From contig NZ_JAJOZB010000001.1 in NCBI RefSeq assembly GCF_023701745.1, positions 4,718,501 to 4,782,500 on the forward strand: a DNA stretch of 64,000 bases, given 5' to 3'. Source of the stretch: Streptomyces sp. RKAG293. GTDB taxonomy: Bacteria > Actinomycetota > Actinomycetes > Streptomycetales > Streptomycetaceae. Shown here in pieces: positions 43,785-52,709 of the stretch. The notes below the pieces were generated by a model that did no database searches, had not been told where the DNA came from, and saw only the letters and a program-made list of their open reading frames with translations. Position 1 is the first letter of the stretch; each line of letters starts with the position of its first letter. Made by a program: the position numbers and the translations under genes.

Positions 43785-45218
43785 GTGACCGACATTGCGC
43801 AGCGCTTCCGCGAGTTCAAGATGCCCGATGTGGGCGAGGGACTCACCGAGGCCGAGATCCTCAAGTGGTACGTCAAGCCGGGTGACACCGTCACCGACGG
43901 GCAGGTCGTGTGCGAGGTCGAGACGGCGAAGGCGGCCGTCGAGCTGCCGATCCCGTTCGACGGCGTCGTGCACGAGATCCGTTTCCCCGAGGGGGAGACG
44001 GTCGACGTGGGCACCGCCATCATCTCGGTGGACACCACCCCGGGCGCCCCGGACGAGGCTCCGGCCGCCGCCGTGGCCCCGGCCGCGGCCGTGCCGGCCG
44101 AAGCGGCGCCCGCGGCGCCCGCCGAGCCGGCGAAGCGGCAGGCGGTGCTGGTGGGCTACGGCGTCTCCGAGGCGTCGACCGTCCGCCGGGCCCGCAGGAC
44201 GCCGGGCGCGGTCCCGGCCCAGCCGGCGGACCGGCCCAAGGGCCGGCCGGCGGCGGAGCTGAACGGCCACGGCGTGAACGGGGCCACCGGCCTCGCCGCG
44301 CCGGCCGGGGACCGGCCGCTGGCCAAGCCCCCGGTGCGCAAGCTCGCGAAGGACCTCGGCATCGATCTGAGCTCGGTCGTCCCGAGCGGCCGGGACGGGA
44401 CCATCACCCGCGAGGACGTGCACGCGGCGCTCGCGCCCGCGCCGTCCGAGCCCGCCGCCGTGGCGGCGGCGCCCGCCGCTGCCGCCGCGGGTCCCGCGGT
44501 CGTCGTGGAGCCGGGTGCCCGGGAGATCCGTACGCCGATCAAGGGCGTCCGCAAGGCCACCGCGCAGGCGATGGTCGCGAGCGCCTTCACCGCGCCGCAC
44601 GTCACGGAGTTCGTGACGTTCGACATCACGCGGACGATGAAGCTGGTCCAGGAGCTCAAGCTGGACCCGGCGTTCGAGGGCCGCAAGGTCAGCCCGCTGC
44701 TGCTGGTGGCGAAGGCGCTGCTGGTGGCGATCCGGCGGAACCCCGAGGTGAACGCGACCTGGGACGAGGCCGGCCAGGAGATCGTCCGCAAGGACTATGT
44801 GAACCTGGGCATCGCCGCGGCGACCCCGCGCGGGCTGATCGTGCCGAACATCAAGGACGCCGGCGCGAAGACGCTGCCCGAACTGGCCACCGCGCTCGGT
44901 GAGCTGGTGGCGACCGCACGGGAAGGCAAGACCTCTCCCGCGCAGATGCAGGGCGGCACGGTGACCATCACCAACGTCGGCGTCTTCGGCGTCGACACCG
45001 GTACGCCGATCCTGAACCCGGGGGAGTCCGCGATCCTCGCCTTCGGCGCGGTCAAGGACATGCCCTGGGTGCACAAGGGCAAGGTGAAGGTCCGCAAGGT
45101 CACCACGCTGGCCCTGTCGTTCGACCACCGGGTGGTCGACGGCGAGCTGGGCTCGAAGGTGCTCGCGGATGTCGCGGCGCTCCTGGAGCAGCCGAAGCGC
45201 CTGCTGACCTGGGCGTAG
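43785..45218 (+). CDS. bkdC: Branched-chain 2-oxoacid dehydrogenase E2, copy 2
   Basis: About 477 residues. The lipoyl domain near the N-terminus has its lysine in VETAKAAVELP. A long Ala/Pro/Val linker, a peripheral-subunit-binding domain (VRKLAKDLGIDLSSVVPSG) and the acyltransferase domain ending SFDHRVVDGELGS follow. A GTG at 43785 fits the AGGAG spacing best; another GTG two codons earlier is the alternative. A perfect terminator follows the gene, so the operon is three genes with no E3. Confidence 0.93.
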   Translation: MTDIAQRFREFKMPDVGEGLTEAEILKWYVKPGDTVTDGQVVCEVETAKAAVELPIPFDGVVHEIRFPEGETVDVGTAIISVDTTPGAPDEAPAAAVAPAAAVPAEAAPAAPAEPAKRQAVLVGYGVSEASTVRRARRTPGAVPAQPADRPKGRPAAELNGHGVNGATGLAAPAGDRPLAKPPVRKLAKDLGIDLSSVVPSGRDGTITREDVHAALAPAPSEPAAVAAAPAAAAAGPAVVVEPGAREIRTPIKGVRKATAQAMVASAFTAPHVTEFVTFDITRTMKLVQELKLDPAFEGRKVSPLLLVAKALLVAIRRNPEVNATWDEAGQEIVRKDYVNLGIAAATPRGLIVPNIKDAGAKTLPELATALGELVATAREGKTSPAQMQGGTVTITNVGVFGVDTGTPILNPGESAILAFGAVKDMPWVHKGKVKVRKVTTLALSFDHRVVDGELGSKVLADVAALLEQPKRLLTWA

Positions 45219-45245
45219 TTCAGCGGCGCGGCCGAGTGTCACGCG

Positions 45246-45281
45246 AAAGAGGCCCGGACGTACAAACGTCCGGGCCTCTTT
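45246..45281 (+). terminator. Strong intrinsic terminator of the second bkd operon
   Basis: A perfect 16-bp stem (AAAGAGGCCCGGACGT with its complement) around ACAA ends in CTCTTT. This is a near-classical rho-independent terminator, 27 bp after the E2 stop codon. Confidence 0.93.
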
Positions 45282-45358
45282 GCCGTGTCCATCCGTCATG
45301 AAAAGCCGGATCTGTGGCGATATTAGGGGGAAACCCAGCTTCAGCCCGGAGGGACACC

Positions 45359-45553
45359 GTGGCCGTATCCGTATCCGCGATCCTGCTGCTCCTGATCATG
45401 ACGGTCGTCTTCCTGCGCAGCGGATCGCTGAAGGTCTCGCACGCACTGGTCTGCGTCTTCCTCGGCTTCTACCTCGCGGGCTCCAGCGTCGCCCCGAGCA
45501 TCCAGAACGGGCTCACGGCGACGGCCAACGTGGTGAGCAGCCTGCACCCCTGA
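45359..45553 (+). CDS. Small two-helix membrane protein
   Basis: A 64-residue protein: one hydrophobic segment (VSVSAILLLLIMTVVFL), a short basic turn (RSGSLKVS), a second (HALVCVFLGFYLAGSSVA) and a polar tail. The GTG at 45359 has GGAGGG upstream. I recognise no family name. It stands alone between the operon terminator and the GntR gene. Confidence 0.72.
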   Translation: MAVSVSAILLLLIMTVVFLRSGSLKVSHALVCVFLGFYLAGSSVAPSIQNGLTATANVVSSLHP

Positions 45554-45603
45554 CGGGGCCGCACGGGCCGGCCGGTCCGTATCGCGGACGCGGGTTTCTC
45601 GCG

Positions 45604-45635
45604 GATACGTGATGTATCTATGATGCGTCCATCAT
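45604..45635. promoter_or_regulatory. Two dyads at the GntR-gene start
   Basis: GATAC-GTGAT-GTATC (45604-45618) is followed by ATGATG-CGTC-CATCAT (45620-45635), whose right arm overlaps the ATG at 45634. No ribosome-binding site is visible, so a leaderless, self-repressed message is likely. Confidence 0.6.
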
Positions 45636-46302
45636 GATTCCCGCCTCCGTGGTGGCTCCGGCCGCCAAGCCGCCGCCCGCCGCCGAGCGGGTCTATGTCC
45701 ACGTCAAACAGGGCGTCCTCGACCGCAGTTACGAGGGCGGCACGCTGCTCACCGAAGGTGATCTCGCCGAGGCCGTCGGGGTGTCCCGTACGCCGGTGCG
45801 CGAGGCGCTGCTCCGCCTGGAGGCGGAGGGACTGATCAAGCTCTACCCGAAGAAGGGCGCGCTCGTCCTGCCGGTCTCCATGCAGGAGATCGCCGACGTC
45901 GTCGAGACGCGGCTGCTCGTCGAGCAGCACGCGGTCGCCAAGCTGGTGCCCGCCGCGCCGCCCGCGCTGCTGGCCCGGCTGGAGGAGCTGCTCGCCGAGC
46001 AGCAGGGGCACGCCGACGCCGGTGACCTCGCGGCGTTCGCGGTCGCCGACCGCTGCTTCCACGCCGAGATCGTCCGGGCGGCGGGCAACCGCATCCTCGC
46101 CCACCTCTACGACCAGCTGCGCGACCGGCAGTTGCGGATGGGCGTGGCCACGATGCACGCAGAACCCAGCCGCGTCGCGAAGAACCTGGTGGAGCACGGC
46201 GAGATCCTCGCGGCGCTCAGGGACGGTGACGGCGTCCGCGCCGCCGCCCTGGTGCACCGCCATGTCTCGTGGGTGAAGGTCATGGCCCGGGGGGACGCAT
46301 GA
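45634..46302 (+). CDS. GntR-family (FadR/FCD) regulator
   Basis: A 222-residue GntR regulator with the N-terminal winged helix (LLTEGDLAEAVGVSRTPVREALLRLEAEGLI) and an all-helical FCD effector domain (ETRLLVEQHAV, ADRCFHAEIVRAAGN, EHGEILAALRDGD). The histidines in the FCD part could bind a metal and an organic acid. It overlaps the MFS gene by ATGA, so it likely controls that transporter in response to its substrate. Confidence 0.9.
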   Translation: MIPASVVAPAAKPPPAAERVYVHVKQGVLDRSYEGGTLLTEGDLAEAVGVSRTPVREALLRLEAEGLIKLYPKKGALVLPVSMQEIADVVETRLLVEQHAVAKLVPAAPPALLARLEELLAEQQGHADAGDLAAFAVADRCFHAEIVRAAGNRILAHLYDQLRDRQLRMGVATMHAEPSRVAKNLVEHGEILAALRDGDGVRAAALVHRHVSWVKVMARGDA

Positions 46303-47585
46303 GCATGAACGGCGAACCGCCCGGCGGGCGGCGTGCCGCCACCGTGTGGGGCATCGGCACGCTCGTCTACATGGTCGCCGTGGTGCACCGCACCAGCCTC
46401 GGCGTGGCCGGGATCGACGCCGCGGAGCGCTTCCACATCGGGGCGTCCGCGCTCTCCACCTTCTCGATCCTCCAGGTGCTGGTCTACGCGGGGCTGCAGA
46501 TACCCGTCGGCCTGATGGTCGACCGGCTCGGCACCAAGAAGGTGCTGACCATCGGCATCGTGCTGTTCACCGCCGGCCAGCTCGCGTTCGCGCTGTCGCA
46601 CTCGTACGGGATGGCCCTGACCGCCCGGGCGGTGCTCGGCTGCGGTGACGCGATGACGTTCGTCAGCGTGCTGCGGCTCGGCTCGCGCTGGTTCCCGGCC
46701 CGCCGGGGCCCGATGATCGCGCAGGCCGCCGCGCTCTTCGGCGTCGCGGGCAACCTGATCAGTACGGTCGCGCTTTCCCGGATCCTGCATTCGGCGGGCT
46801 GGACCGCCACGTTCACCGGTACGGCGATCGTCGGCGCGTTCGTCCTCGTCCTGGTGCTGCTGTTCCTCAAGGACCACCCCGACGGCTACGAGCCGGCCCC
46901 CGCCGAGCACGCCGGCTTCGGCTATGTGCGCCACCAGATCGTCTCCGCCTGGCGCGAGCCCGGCACCCGGCTCGGGATGTGGGTGCACTTCACGACGCAG
47001 TTCTCCGGGATGGTCTTCCTGCTGCTGTGGGGGCTGCCGTACCTGGTGGAGGACCAGGGCATGTCGCGCGGGGCGGCCGGGTCGATGCTCACCCTCGTGG
47101 TGCTCGCCAACATGGTCTTCGGCACGCTCTTCGGCCAGCTGATCGCCCGTCACCACGGCGCGCGGATGCCGATCACGCTGACCGCGATCGGGGCGAGCAC
47201 CGTCGCCTGGGCGGCCGTGCTCTCCTGGCCCGGCGGCCACGTCCCGCTGTGGATGCTGATCTGCCTGTGCGTCGCGCTGGGCGCCTGCGGCCCCGCGTCG
47301 ATGATCGGCTTCGACTTCGCGCGCCCGGCCAACCCGCCGGAGCGCTTCGGCACCGCCTCCGGCATCGTCAACGTGGGCGGCTTCACCGCCTCGATGATCA
47401 CGCTGCTGGCGATCGGCGTGCTGCTGGACGCGACGGGCGACAACTACCGGATCGCCTGGTGCAGCGTCTTCGTGCTCCAGGCGATCGGCACCTTCCAGAT
47501 CCTGCGGCTGCGCGGCCGCGCGACCCGGCTGGAGAAGGACCGGATCGCGGTCAGCCGCGTCGAGAGCGTGCACGTGCCGGTGTAG
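46299..47585 (+). CDS. MFS transporter
   Basis: A 428-residue major facilitator protein with about 12 hydrophobic helices. The loop 2-3 motif is present (GLMVDRLGTKKVL), as are typical glycine-rich helices (LTARAVLGCGDAMTFVSV). It resembles anion or sugar-acid importers of the ACS/NNP-like groups, but the substrate is uncertain. Coupled to the GntR gene by ATGA, so substrate-induced expression is plausible. Confidence 0.9.
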   Translation: MSMNGEPPGGRRAATVWGIGTLVYMVAVVHRTSLGVAGIDAAERFHIGASALSTFSILQVLVYAGLQIPVGLMVDRLGTKKVLTIGIVLFTAGQLAFALSHSYGMALTARAVLGCGDAMTFVSVLRLGSRWFPARRGPMIAQAAALFGVAGNLISTVALSRILHSAGWTATFTGTAIVGAFVLVLVLLFLKDHPDGYEPAPAEHAGFGYVRHQIVSAWREPGTRLGMWVHFTTQFSGMVFLLLWGLPYLVEDQGMSRGAAGSMLTLVVLANMVFGTLFGQLIARHHGARMPITLTAIGASTVAWAAVLSWPGGHVPLWMLICLCVALGACGPASMIGFDFARPANPPERFGTASGIVNVGGFTASMITLLAIGVLLDATGDNYRIAWCSVFVLQAIGTFQILRLRGRATRLEKDRIAVSRVESVHVPV

Positions 47586-47603
47586 CGGGTGGGAACGGGA
47601 CGC

Positions 47604-48428
47604 CTACGGGGTGAGGGCGATGTGCGCCAGGATCGCGTTCGCGAGCCCCTGGTCGCCCTCCACCTTCACCCGGTCCGCGACGGCCGCCGGGCGCACCCGC
47701 CCGCAGACCAGCCGCAGGAACGTCTCCCAGTCGGTGCTGAAGGTCACGGCAGGGCCCAGGGAGACCGCGGAGTCGATCGTGCCGCGCCCCTCCTGGTCGA
47801 TCCGGACCGTCCGCATGAACTCCAGCGGGCCGTGGATGTCGAAGACCACCGCGGAACCCGGCTGCGCGCCGGCGTCCTTGGCGATCGTCTTCGGCAGCCC
47901 GCGGAGCAGGAAGTCCCGCGCGTACACGGCCGCGGGCGACGCCAGGTTCCCCGGCGTGCCCAGCGCCCGGCGCAGATCCTGCTCATGGACCCAGACGTCG
48001 AAGGTCCGCATCCACAGCAGGTGTTCGAGGGTCATCTCCTGGCCCATCGGACCGCGCATGCTCTGCTCGGGCCCGCGCGACTCGTTCCGCAGCTGGCGGG
48101 AGCGCCGGATGATCGTGTATTCGAGCTCGGAGGTCATCTCCGGGGCCGTGTGGTGGCGCCGGGTGTCCACCGGCACCTCGATGTAGCGCGCGAACTCGCT
48201 GGTGATGTGCCGCAGATCACTCGGCAGGGTGTGGATCGGGCGCGGATCCCCGAGCATCTCGCACTCGTAGCCGATGACGTGGGACACGACATCGCGCACC
48301 GACCAGTACGGGCACTCGGTCGGCCGGTTCCATTCACCCTCGACGAGGGGGGCGACCAATTCGTTTATGGATTCTATGGAGTGGGTCCAGGCGTCGATGT
48401 ACGGCTGGATCTTACTGTGGACGGTCAC
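47604..48428 (-). CDS. Mycothiol-dependent maleylpyruvate isomerase-family protein
   Basis: A 274-residue protein with an N-terminal DinB-like four-helix domain (INELVAPLVEGEWNRPTECPYWSVRDVVSHVIGYE) and histidines that can bind metal (SHVIG, HLLWMRTFDVWVHEQD), followed by the MDMPI C-terminal domain. Family members conjugate or isomerise using mycothiol, a thiol of actinobacteria. It starts at a GTG. It is divergent from the nitrilase gene and convergent with the MFS gene. Confidence 0.87.
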   Translation of the reverse strand: MTVHSKIQPYIDAWTHSIESINELVAPLVEGEWNRPTECPYWSVRDVVSHVIGYECEMLGDPRPIHTLPSDLRHITSEFARYIEVPVDTRRHHTAPEMTSELEYTIIRRSRQLRNESRGPEQSMRGPMGQEMTLEHLLWMRTFDVWVHEQDLRRALGTPGNLASPAAVYARDFLLRGLPKTIAKDAGAQPGSAVVFDIHGPLEFMRTVRIDQEGRGTIDSAVSLGPAVTFSTDWETFLRLVCGRVRPAAVADRVKVEGDQGLANAILAHIALTP

Positions 48429-48562
48429 GGGACCCCTCGACGGATCGATGCGCGGTCGTGGTGGTGTGCGCCTAAGTTACGCTCCGCGCGGGTACCCACG
48501 CAGTGCTTTCGAGTGACGATGGTAGGCCCGACTTGACGACCAAACGTATGGGCGGTGGGTGT

Positions 48563-49339
48563 ATGCGCGCTTCTTTGCTGCAGATCGACGTCGACTTGAA
48601 GGAAACGGTCGCCGACCGGCGCGACCGGGTGGCCGCGCTGGTGCGCGCCCAGGGCGGGACGGATCTGGTCGTACTGCCGGAACTGTGGCCGGTCGGGGCC
48701 TTCGCGTCGGACACCTTCGCGGCGGAGGCGGAGCCGCTCGACGGGCCGACCACCGACGCGATGTCAGCGGCGGCGCGGGACGCGGGAGTCTGGCTGCACG
48801 CCGGCTCCATCGTCGAGCGCGACCCTGACGGACCGCTCTACAACACCTCGCTCGTCTTCGGCCCGGACGGGGAGCTGCGGCACACCTACCGCAAGATCCA
48901 CCGGTTCGGCTTCGACCAGGGCGAGGCCGCGCTGATGGCGCCCGGCGAGGAGATCGTCACGGTCGAGCTCCCGGACACCGTCCTGGGCCTGGCGACCTGT
49001 TACGACCTGCGCTTCCCCGAACAGTTCCGGCTGCTCGTCGACGCCGGGGCCCAGATGCTCGTCATCCCGGCCGGCTGGCCGGCGAAGCGGCGCGAGCACT
49101 GGCGGCTGCTCGCGCGGGCCCGCGCGGTCGAGTCCCAGACCTACGTCCTGGCCTGCGGGACGGCGGGCACCCACGCGGGTGTCGAGCTCGCCGGCCACAG
49201 CATGGTCGTCGACCCGTGGGGCGACATCGTCGCCGAGGCCGGCACCGGCGAGGAGCTCCTCACCGTCGACCTCGACCCCGCCCTCGTCACGAAGACCCGG
49301 CACGACTTCCCGGTACTGCGGGACCGCCGCCTCGGCTGA
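48563..49339 (+). CDS. Nitrilase-superfamily carbon-nitrogen hydrolase
   Basis: A 258-residue amidase with the complete Glu-Lys-Cys triad: Glu40 (LPELW), Lys111 (YRKIH) and Cys146 (ATCYDLRFPEQ). The sequence resembles omega-amidase and deaminated-glutathione amidase types rather than nitrilases. Cytoplasmic. The ATG at 48563 has a GGTGGG upstream; an ATG five codons earlier is possible. A perfect palindromic terminator follows. Confidence 0.9.
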   Translation: MRASLLQIDVDLKETVADRRDRVAALVRAQGGTDLVVLPELWPVGAFASDTFAAEAEPLDGPTTDAMSAAARDAGVWLHAGSIVERDPDGPLYNTSLVFGPDGELRHTYRKIHRFGFDQGEAALMAPGEEIVTVELPDTVLGLATCYDLRFPEQFRLLVDAGAQMLVIPAGWPAKRREHWRLLARARAVESQTYVLACGTAGTHAGVELAGHSMVVDPWGDIVAEAGTGEELLTVDLDPALVTKTRHDFPVLRDRRLG

Positions 49340-49346
49340 GCGGAGG

Positions 49347-49374
49347 CGCCCGGCCGCCGCGCGGCGGCCGGGCG
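49347..49374 (+). terminator. Palindromic GC hairpin after the nitrilase-family gene
   Basis: A perfect 28-bp palindrome (14+14) of only G and C, eight bases after the stop codon. Confidence 0.75.
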
Positions 49375-49400
49375 GTGCTTGACTCGCGGACGGCGCGACA

Positions 49401-49428
49401 ACACGATCACGCACAGTAGTGATCGTGT
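49401..49428. promoter_or_regulatory. Inverted repeat upstream of SGNH hydrolase
   Basis: ACACGATCAC (49401-49410) and GTGATCGTGT (49419-49428) are perfect 10-bp arms with an 8-bp centre, about 24 bp before the chosen start. It could be an operator or a leader hairpin. Confidence 0.5.
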
Positions 49429-49451
49429 CGCCCAGCGTCAGGAAGCCCTCC

Positions 49452-50294
49452 GTGTCCCAGACCCTGTCCCGAGCCGCCGCCCTCCTCACCGCCCTCGCGG
49501 CCGCCGCACTGATCGGCGTACCCGCCGCCGGGGCGTCGGCGTCGGCTCCCCCGCCGCCCGTCCGCTACGCCGCCCTCGGCGACTCCGCCGCCTCGGCGCC
49601 CGGCGTACCGGACGAGGCGGACGCGGGCTGTATGCGCTCCACGCACAACTACCCGCACCTGGTGGCCGCGCGCCTCGCGTCGGCCACCCTCACGGACGTC
49701 ACCTGCGCGGGAGCGGACACCGGCACCCTCACCTCCGGGGGCCAGTTCGACGCACTGACCCAGGACACCGGTCTGGTGACGCTCACCATCGGCGGCAACG
49801 ACGTCGGGTTCACCGGGATCATCGTCAAGTGCAGCGCCCTGGGTCTGCTCGACCCGTCGGGCAAGCCCTGCGCCAACAGCTACGGCAGCGGGCTCGACGA
49901 CCGGATCGGGGCGGCCGAGCCGAAGGTCGCCGCCGCGCTCCGGACGATCCATCAGCGCTCCCCGCGCGCCCGGGTGCTGCTCGTCGGCTACCTCAACCTC
50001 ATCCCGGACGACGCGAAAACGTGCCGCCCGCGCGTGCTCTTCACCGGCGGCGACATGGCCTTCCTGAACGACTTCGAGAACAGCCTGAACACGATGCTGG
50101 CCCGCGTCGCCCACGCCGAGGGCGCCGACTTCGTCGACAACCACCCGGCCAGCGCGGACCGCGACGTCTGCCGCGACGACGCCACCCGCTGGACCGAGGG
50201 CCTCATCCCGACCAACCCGTCGATCCCGTTCCACCCCAACGCCCGGGGCGAGCAGGCGATGGCCGACGCGGTGCTGGCGGCGGCCGCGCGGTAG
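49452..50294 (+). CDS. Secreted SGNH/GDSL hydrolase
   Basis: A 280-residue secreted esterase or lipase with a signal peptide (LSRAAALLTALAAAALIGVPAAGASA). Block I is GDSAASAPG, where the usual GDSY/L is GDSA, followed by CMRSTHNYPHLVA, block III GGNDVGF and the C-terminal FHPNARGE with the catalytic His. Six cysteines are typical of streptomycete SGNH enzymes. The GTG at 49452 has GGAAG six bases upstream; an earlier GTG at 49419 lies inside the inverted repeat. Confidence 0.87.
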   Translation: MSQTLSRAAALLTALAAAALIGVPAAGASASAPPPPVRYAALGDSAASAPGVPDEADAGCMRSTHNYPHLVAARLASATLTDVTCAGADTGTLTSGGQFDALTQDTGLVTLTIGGNDVGFTGIIVKCSALGLLDPSGKPCANSYGSGLDDRIGAAEPKVAAALRTIHQRSPRARVLLVGYLNLIPDDAKTCRPRVLFTGGDMAFLNDFENSLNTMLARVAHAEGADFVDNHPASADRDVCRDDATRWTEGLIPTNPSIPFHPNARGEQAMADAVLAAAAR

Positions 50295-50311
50295 CCCGGC
50301 GGAATCCGGTG

Positions 50312-50335
50312 GGGGGAGGGCGCCTGCCCTCCCCC
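50312..50335. terminator. Bidirectional terminator hairpin
   Basis: A perfect 10-bp stem (GGGGGAGGGC with its complement) around GCCT, between the SGNH gene and the convergent LURP-one gene. Confidence 0.8.
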
Positions 50336-50343
50336 TCCCCGGC

Positions 50344-50838
50344 TCAGTCGTCGCCGTGCTCCTTGTCGACCATCCGGTCCACGCACACCGCGATGGCGAT
50401 GAGCATCCCCGCGTCCGCGTCCTCGCGCTCCACATCGATCGCGTACGTGTCCCGCATCCGGAACCACTTACGGGAGATCCGCGCGAGCCGCTCCCCCTCG
50501 TACTCGATGTCGAACTCCTTGTCGACGATGTCCCCGCGGACCTCCAGCTCCTCCCCCGAGGCCAGTTCCGCCCGGAACACGTCCCGCAGCAGCGTCAGCC
50601 GCTTCTTCCTGATGGTCACCAGCACGTCCCCGCCGCGCTCCACCGTCATGGTGTCCCGCAGGCTCACCAGCTTCTTCCGGATCACCGCGACCTCGTCCCC
50701 CCGGGCGTCCCGCAGCTCCAGCGTCTCCCGGATCCGCAGGACCTTCCCGTCGACGTAGAACGCCCGATCACCGCGTTCGTCCTCGATCCAGTAGTCGTCA
50801 CCGATCGCGAACAGCTTCTCCCGCACCAGGTATTTCAT
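50344..50838 (-). CDS. LURP-one-related (Tubby/scramblase-like) protein
   Basis: A 164-residue all-beta protein. Repeating strand motifs are clear (YLVREKLFAIGDDYWIEDERG, GKVLRIRETLELRD, LVTIRKKRLTLLRDVF, FDIEYEGERLARISRKWF), as in LURP-one/Tubby-like barrels, ending in a hydrophobic helix-like segment (LIAIAVCVDRM). Family function in bacteria is unknown. The ATG at 50838 lacks a clear ribosome-binding site. Divergent from the thioredoxin-NHL gene with only 39 bp between. Confidence 0.85.
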   Translation of the reverse strand: MKYLVREKLFAIGDDYWIEDERGDRAFYVDGKVLRIRETLELRDARGDEVAVIRKKLVSLRDTMTVERGGDVLVTIRKKRLTLLRDVFRAELASGEELEVRGDIVDKEFDIEYEGERLARISRKWFRMRDTYAIDVEREDADAGMLIAIAVCVDRMVDKEHGDD

Positions 50839-50877
50839 GGAGGAATGTCTACCCCGGGCGTGCTGTTGGATGGGGGT

Positions 50878-52701
50878 ATGACTGCACGTGCGCGCGTCCG
50901 GGCCCCAGAACTCATCGGCAAGGGCGGCTGGCTCAATACCGGTGATCAGCAGCTGACCCTCGCTGACCTGCGAGGACGCATTGTCATTCTGGATTTCTGG
51001 ACGTTCTGCTGTGTGAACTGCCTGCATGTGCTCGATGAGCTGCGGGAGCTGGAGGAGAAGCACCGGGACACCGTCGTGATCATCGGGGTGCACTCGCCGA
51101 AGTTCGTGCACGAGGCGGAGCACCAGGCGGTCGTGGACGCGGTGGAGCGGTACGAGGTGCATCATCCGGTGCTCGACGATCCGGAGCTCGGGACGTGGAA
51201 GCAGTACGCGGTGCGGGCGTGGCCGACGCTGGTGGTCGTCGATCCCGAGGGGTACGTCGTCGCGCAGCACGCCGGTGAGGGGCATGCGCACGCGCTGGAG
51301 GCGCTGGTCACGGAGCTGGAGGCGGAGCACGGCGCCAAGGGGACGCTGCGGCGGGGCGACGGGCCCTACGTGGCGCCGGAGCCGGTGGCGACGCATCTGC
51401 GGTTCCCGGGGAAGGCGCTGGCGCTCGCCGACGGCGGTTTCCTCGTCTCGGACACGACCCGGCACCAGCTCGTGGAACTGTGTGCGGACGGCGAGACCGT
51501 CGTGCGGCGGTTCGGCGACGGGGAGCGCGGGCTGGTGGACGGCGGTCCTGACGTGGCGCGGTTCAGTGAGCCGCAGGGGCTGGCGCTGCTGCCGGACGGT
51601 TCCGTCGTCGTCGCGGACACGGTGAACCACGCGCTGCGCCGGCTGGACCTCGCGACCGGCGGGGTGACGACGCTCGCCGGGACCGGCGGCCAGTGGTGGC
51701 AGGGGTTCCCGACGGCGGGGCCGGCCCACGAGGTGGCGCTGTCGTCACCGTGGGACGTCGCCTGGTTCGCCGGACGGGTGTGGATCGCGATGGCGGGGGT
51801 GCACCAGCTGTGGGCGTACGACCCGGCGACGGAGACCGTCGAGGTCGCGGCCGGCACGACCAACGAGGGGCTGGTCGACGGGCCCGCCGACGAGGCGTGG
51901 TTCGCGCAGCCTTCGGGACTGGCGGCCGCGGGGGACCGTTTGTGGGTCGCGGACTCGGAGACGTCGGCCGTGCGCTGGGTCGAGAGCGACGGTGCCGGCT
52001 TCGTGGTGCGGACCGCCGTCGGCACCGGGCTGTTCGACTTCGGCCACCGGGACGGCGCCGCGGAACAGGCGCTGCTGCAGCACCCGTTGGGCGTCACCGC
52101 GCTGCCCGACGGATCGGTCGCGATCAGCGACACGTACAACAACGCGCTGCGCCGCTTCGACCCGGACACCGGCGAGGTGACGACGCTCGCGACCGATCTG
52201 CGGGAGCCGTCGGACGCGGTGCTGGTGGGCGGGGACGTCGTCGTGGTCGAGTCGGCCCGGCACCGGCTCACCCGGCTGCGGCTGCCCGAGGAGGCGGTGC
52301 GGGTGGAGTCGGCCGCGCACCGCACGCAGCGGCCGGCGACGGAGGTGGCCGCGGGGCCGTTCCGTCTCGACGTGGTCTTCACCGCGCCCGCCGGGCAGAA
52401 GAGCGACGAGCGCTACGGCCCGTCGACGCGGCTGGTGGTCGGCTCGACCCCGCCGGAACTCCTGCTGGAGGGCGAGGGGAAGGGCACCGGCCTGGGGCGG
52501 GACCTGGTGCTGAATCCCGGGGTCGCCGAGGGGGTGCTGCATGTGTCGGCGATGGCCGCCTCGTGCGACGACGACCCCGACAACGAGTACCCGGCCTGCC
52601 ATATGCACCAGCAGGACTGGGGTGTCCCGGTCCGGCTGGCCGCCGCCGGCGCGAGCCGGCTGGCGCTGGTGCTGGCAGGGATGGATGACCCGGGCGAGTG
52701 A
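50878..52701 (+). CDS. Thioredoxin-NHL repeat protein (NHLRC2-like)
   Basis: A 607-residue cytoplasmic protein. The N-terminal thioredoxin-like domain (about 10-145) has FWTFCCVNCLH with Cys45 and Cys48 as the redox pair and Cys44 beside them. Then come NHL beta-propeller repeats (about 165-470, PQGLALLPDGSVVVADTVNHALRR and similar) and a C-terminal beta-rich domain. This domain order matches animal and bacterial NHLRC2. No signal peptide is present. The substrate is unknown. Confidence 0.88.
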   Translation: MTARARVRAPELIGKGGWLNTGDQQLTLADLRGRIVILDFWTFCCVNCLHVLDELRELEEKHRDTVVIIGVHSPKFVHEAEHQAVVDAVERYEVHHPVLDDPELGTWKQYAVRAWPTLVVVDPEGYVVAQHAGEGHAHALEALVTELEAEHGAKGTLRRGDGPYVAPEPVATHLRFPGKALALADGGFLVSDTTRHQLVELCADGETVVRRFGDGERGLVDGGPDVARFSEPQGLALLPDGSVVVADTVNHALRRLDLATGGVTTLAGTGGQWWQGFPTAGPAHEVALSSPWDVAWFAGRVWIAMAGVHQLWAYDPATETVEVAAGTTNEGLVDGPADEAWFAQPSGLAAAGDRLWVADSETSAVRWVESDGAGFVVRTAVGTGLFDFGHRDGAAEQALLQHPLGVTALPDGSVAISDTYNNALRRFDPDTGEVTTLATDLREPSDAVLVGGDVVVVESARHRLTRLRLPEEAVRVESAAHRTQRPATEVAAGPFRLDVVFTAPAGQKSDERYGPSTRLVVGSTPPELLLEGEGKGTGLGRDLVLNPGVAEGVLHVSAMAASCDDDPDNEYPACHMHQQDWGVPVRLAAAGASRLALVLAGMDDPGE

Positions 52702-52709
52702 CGTGGTGT

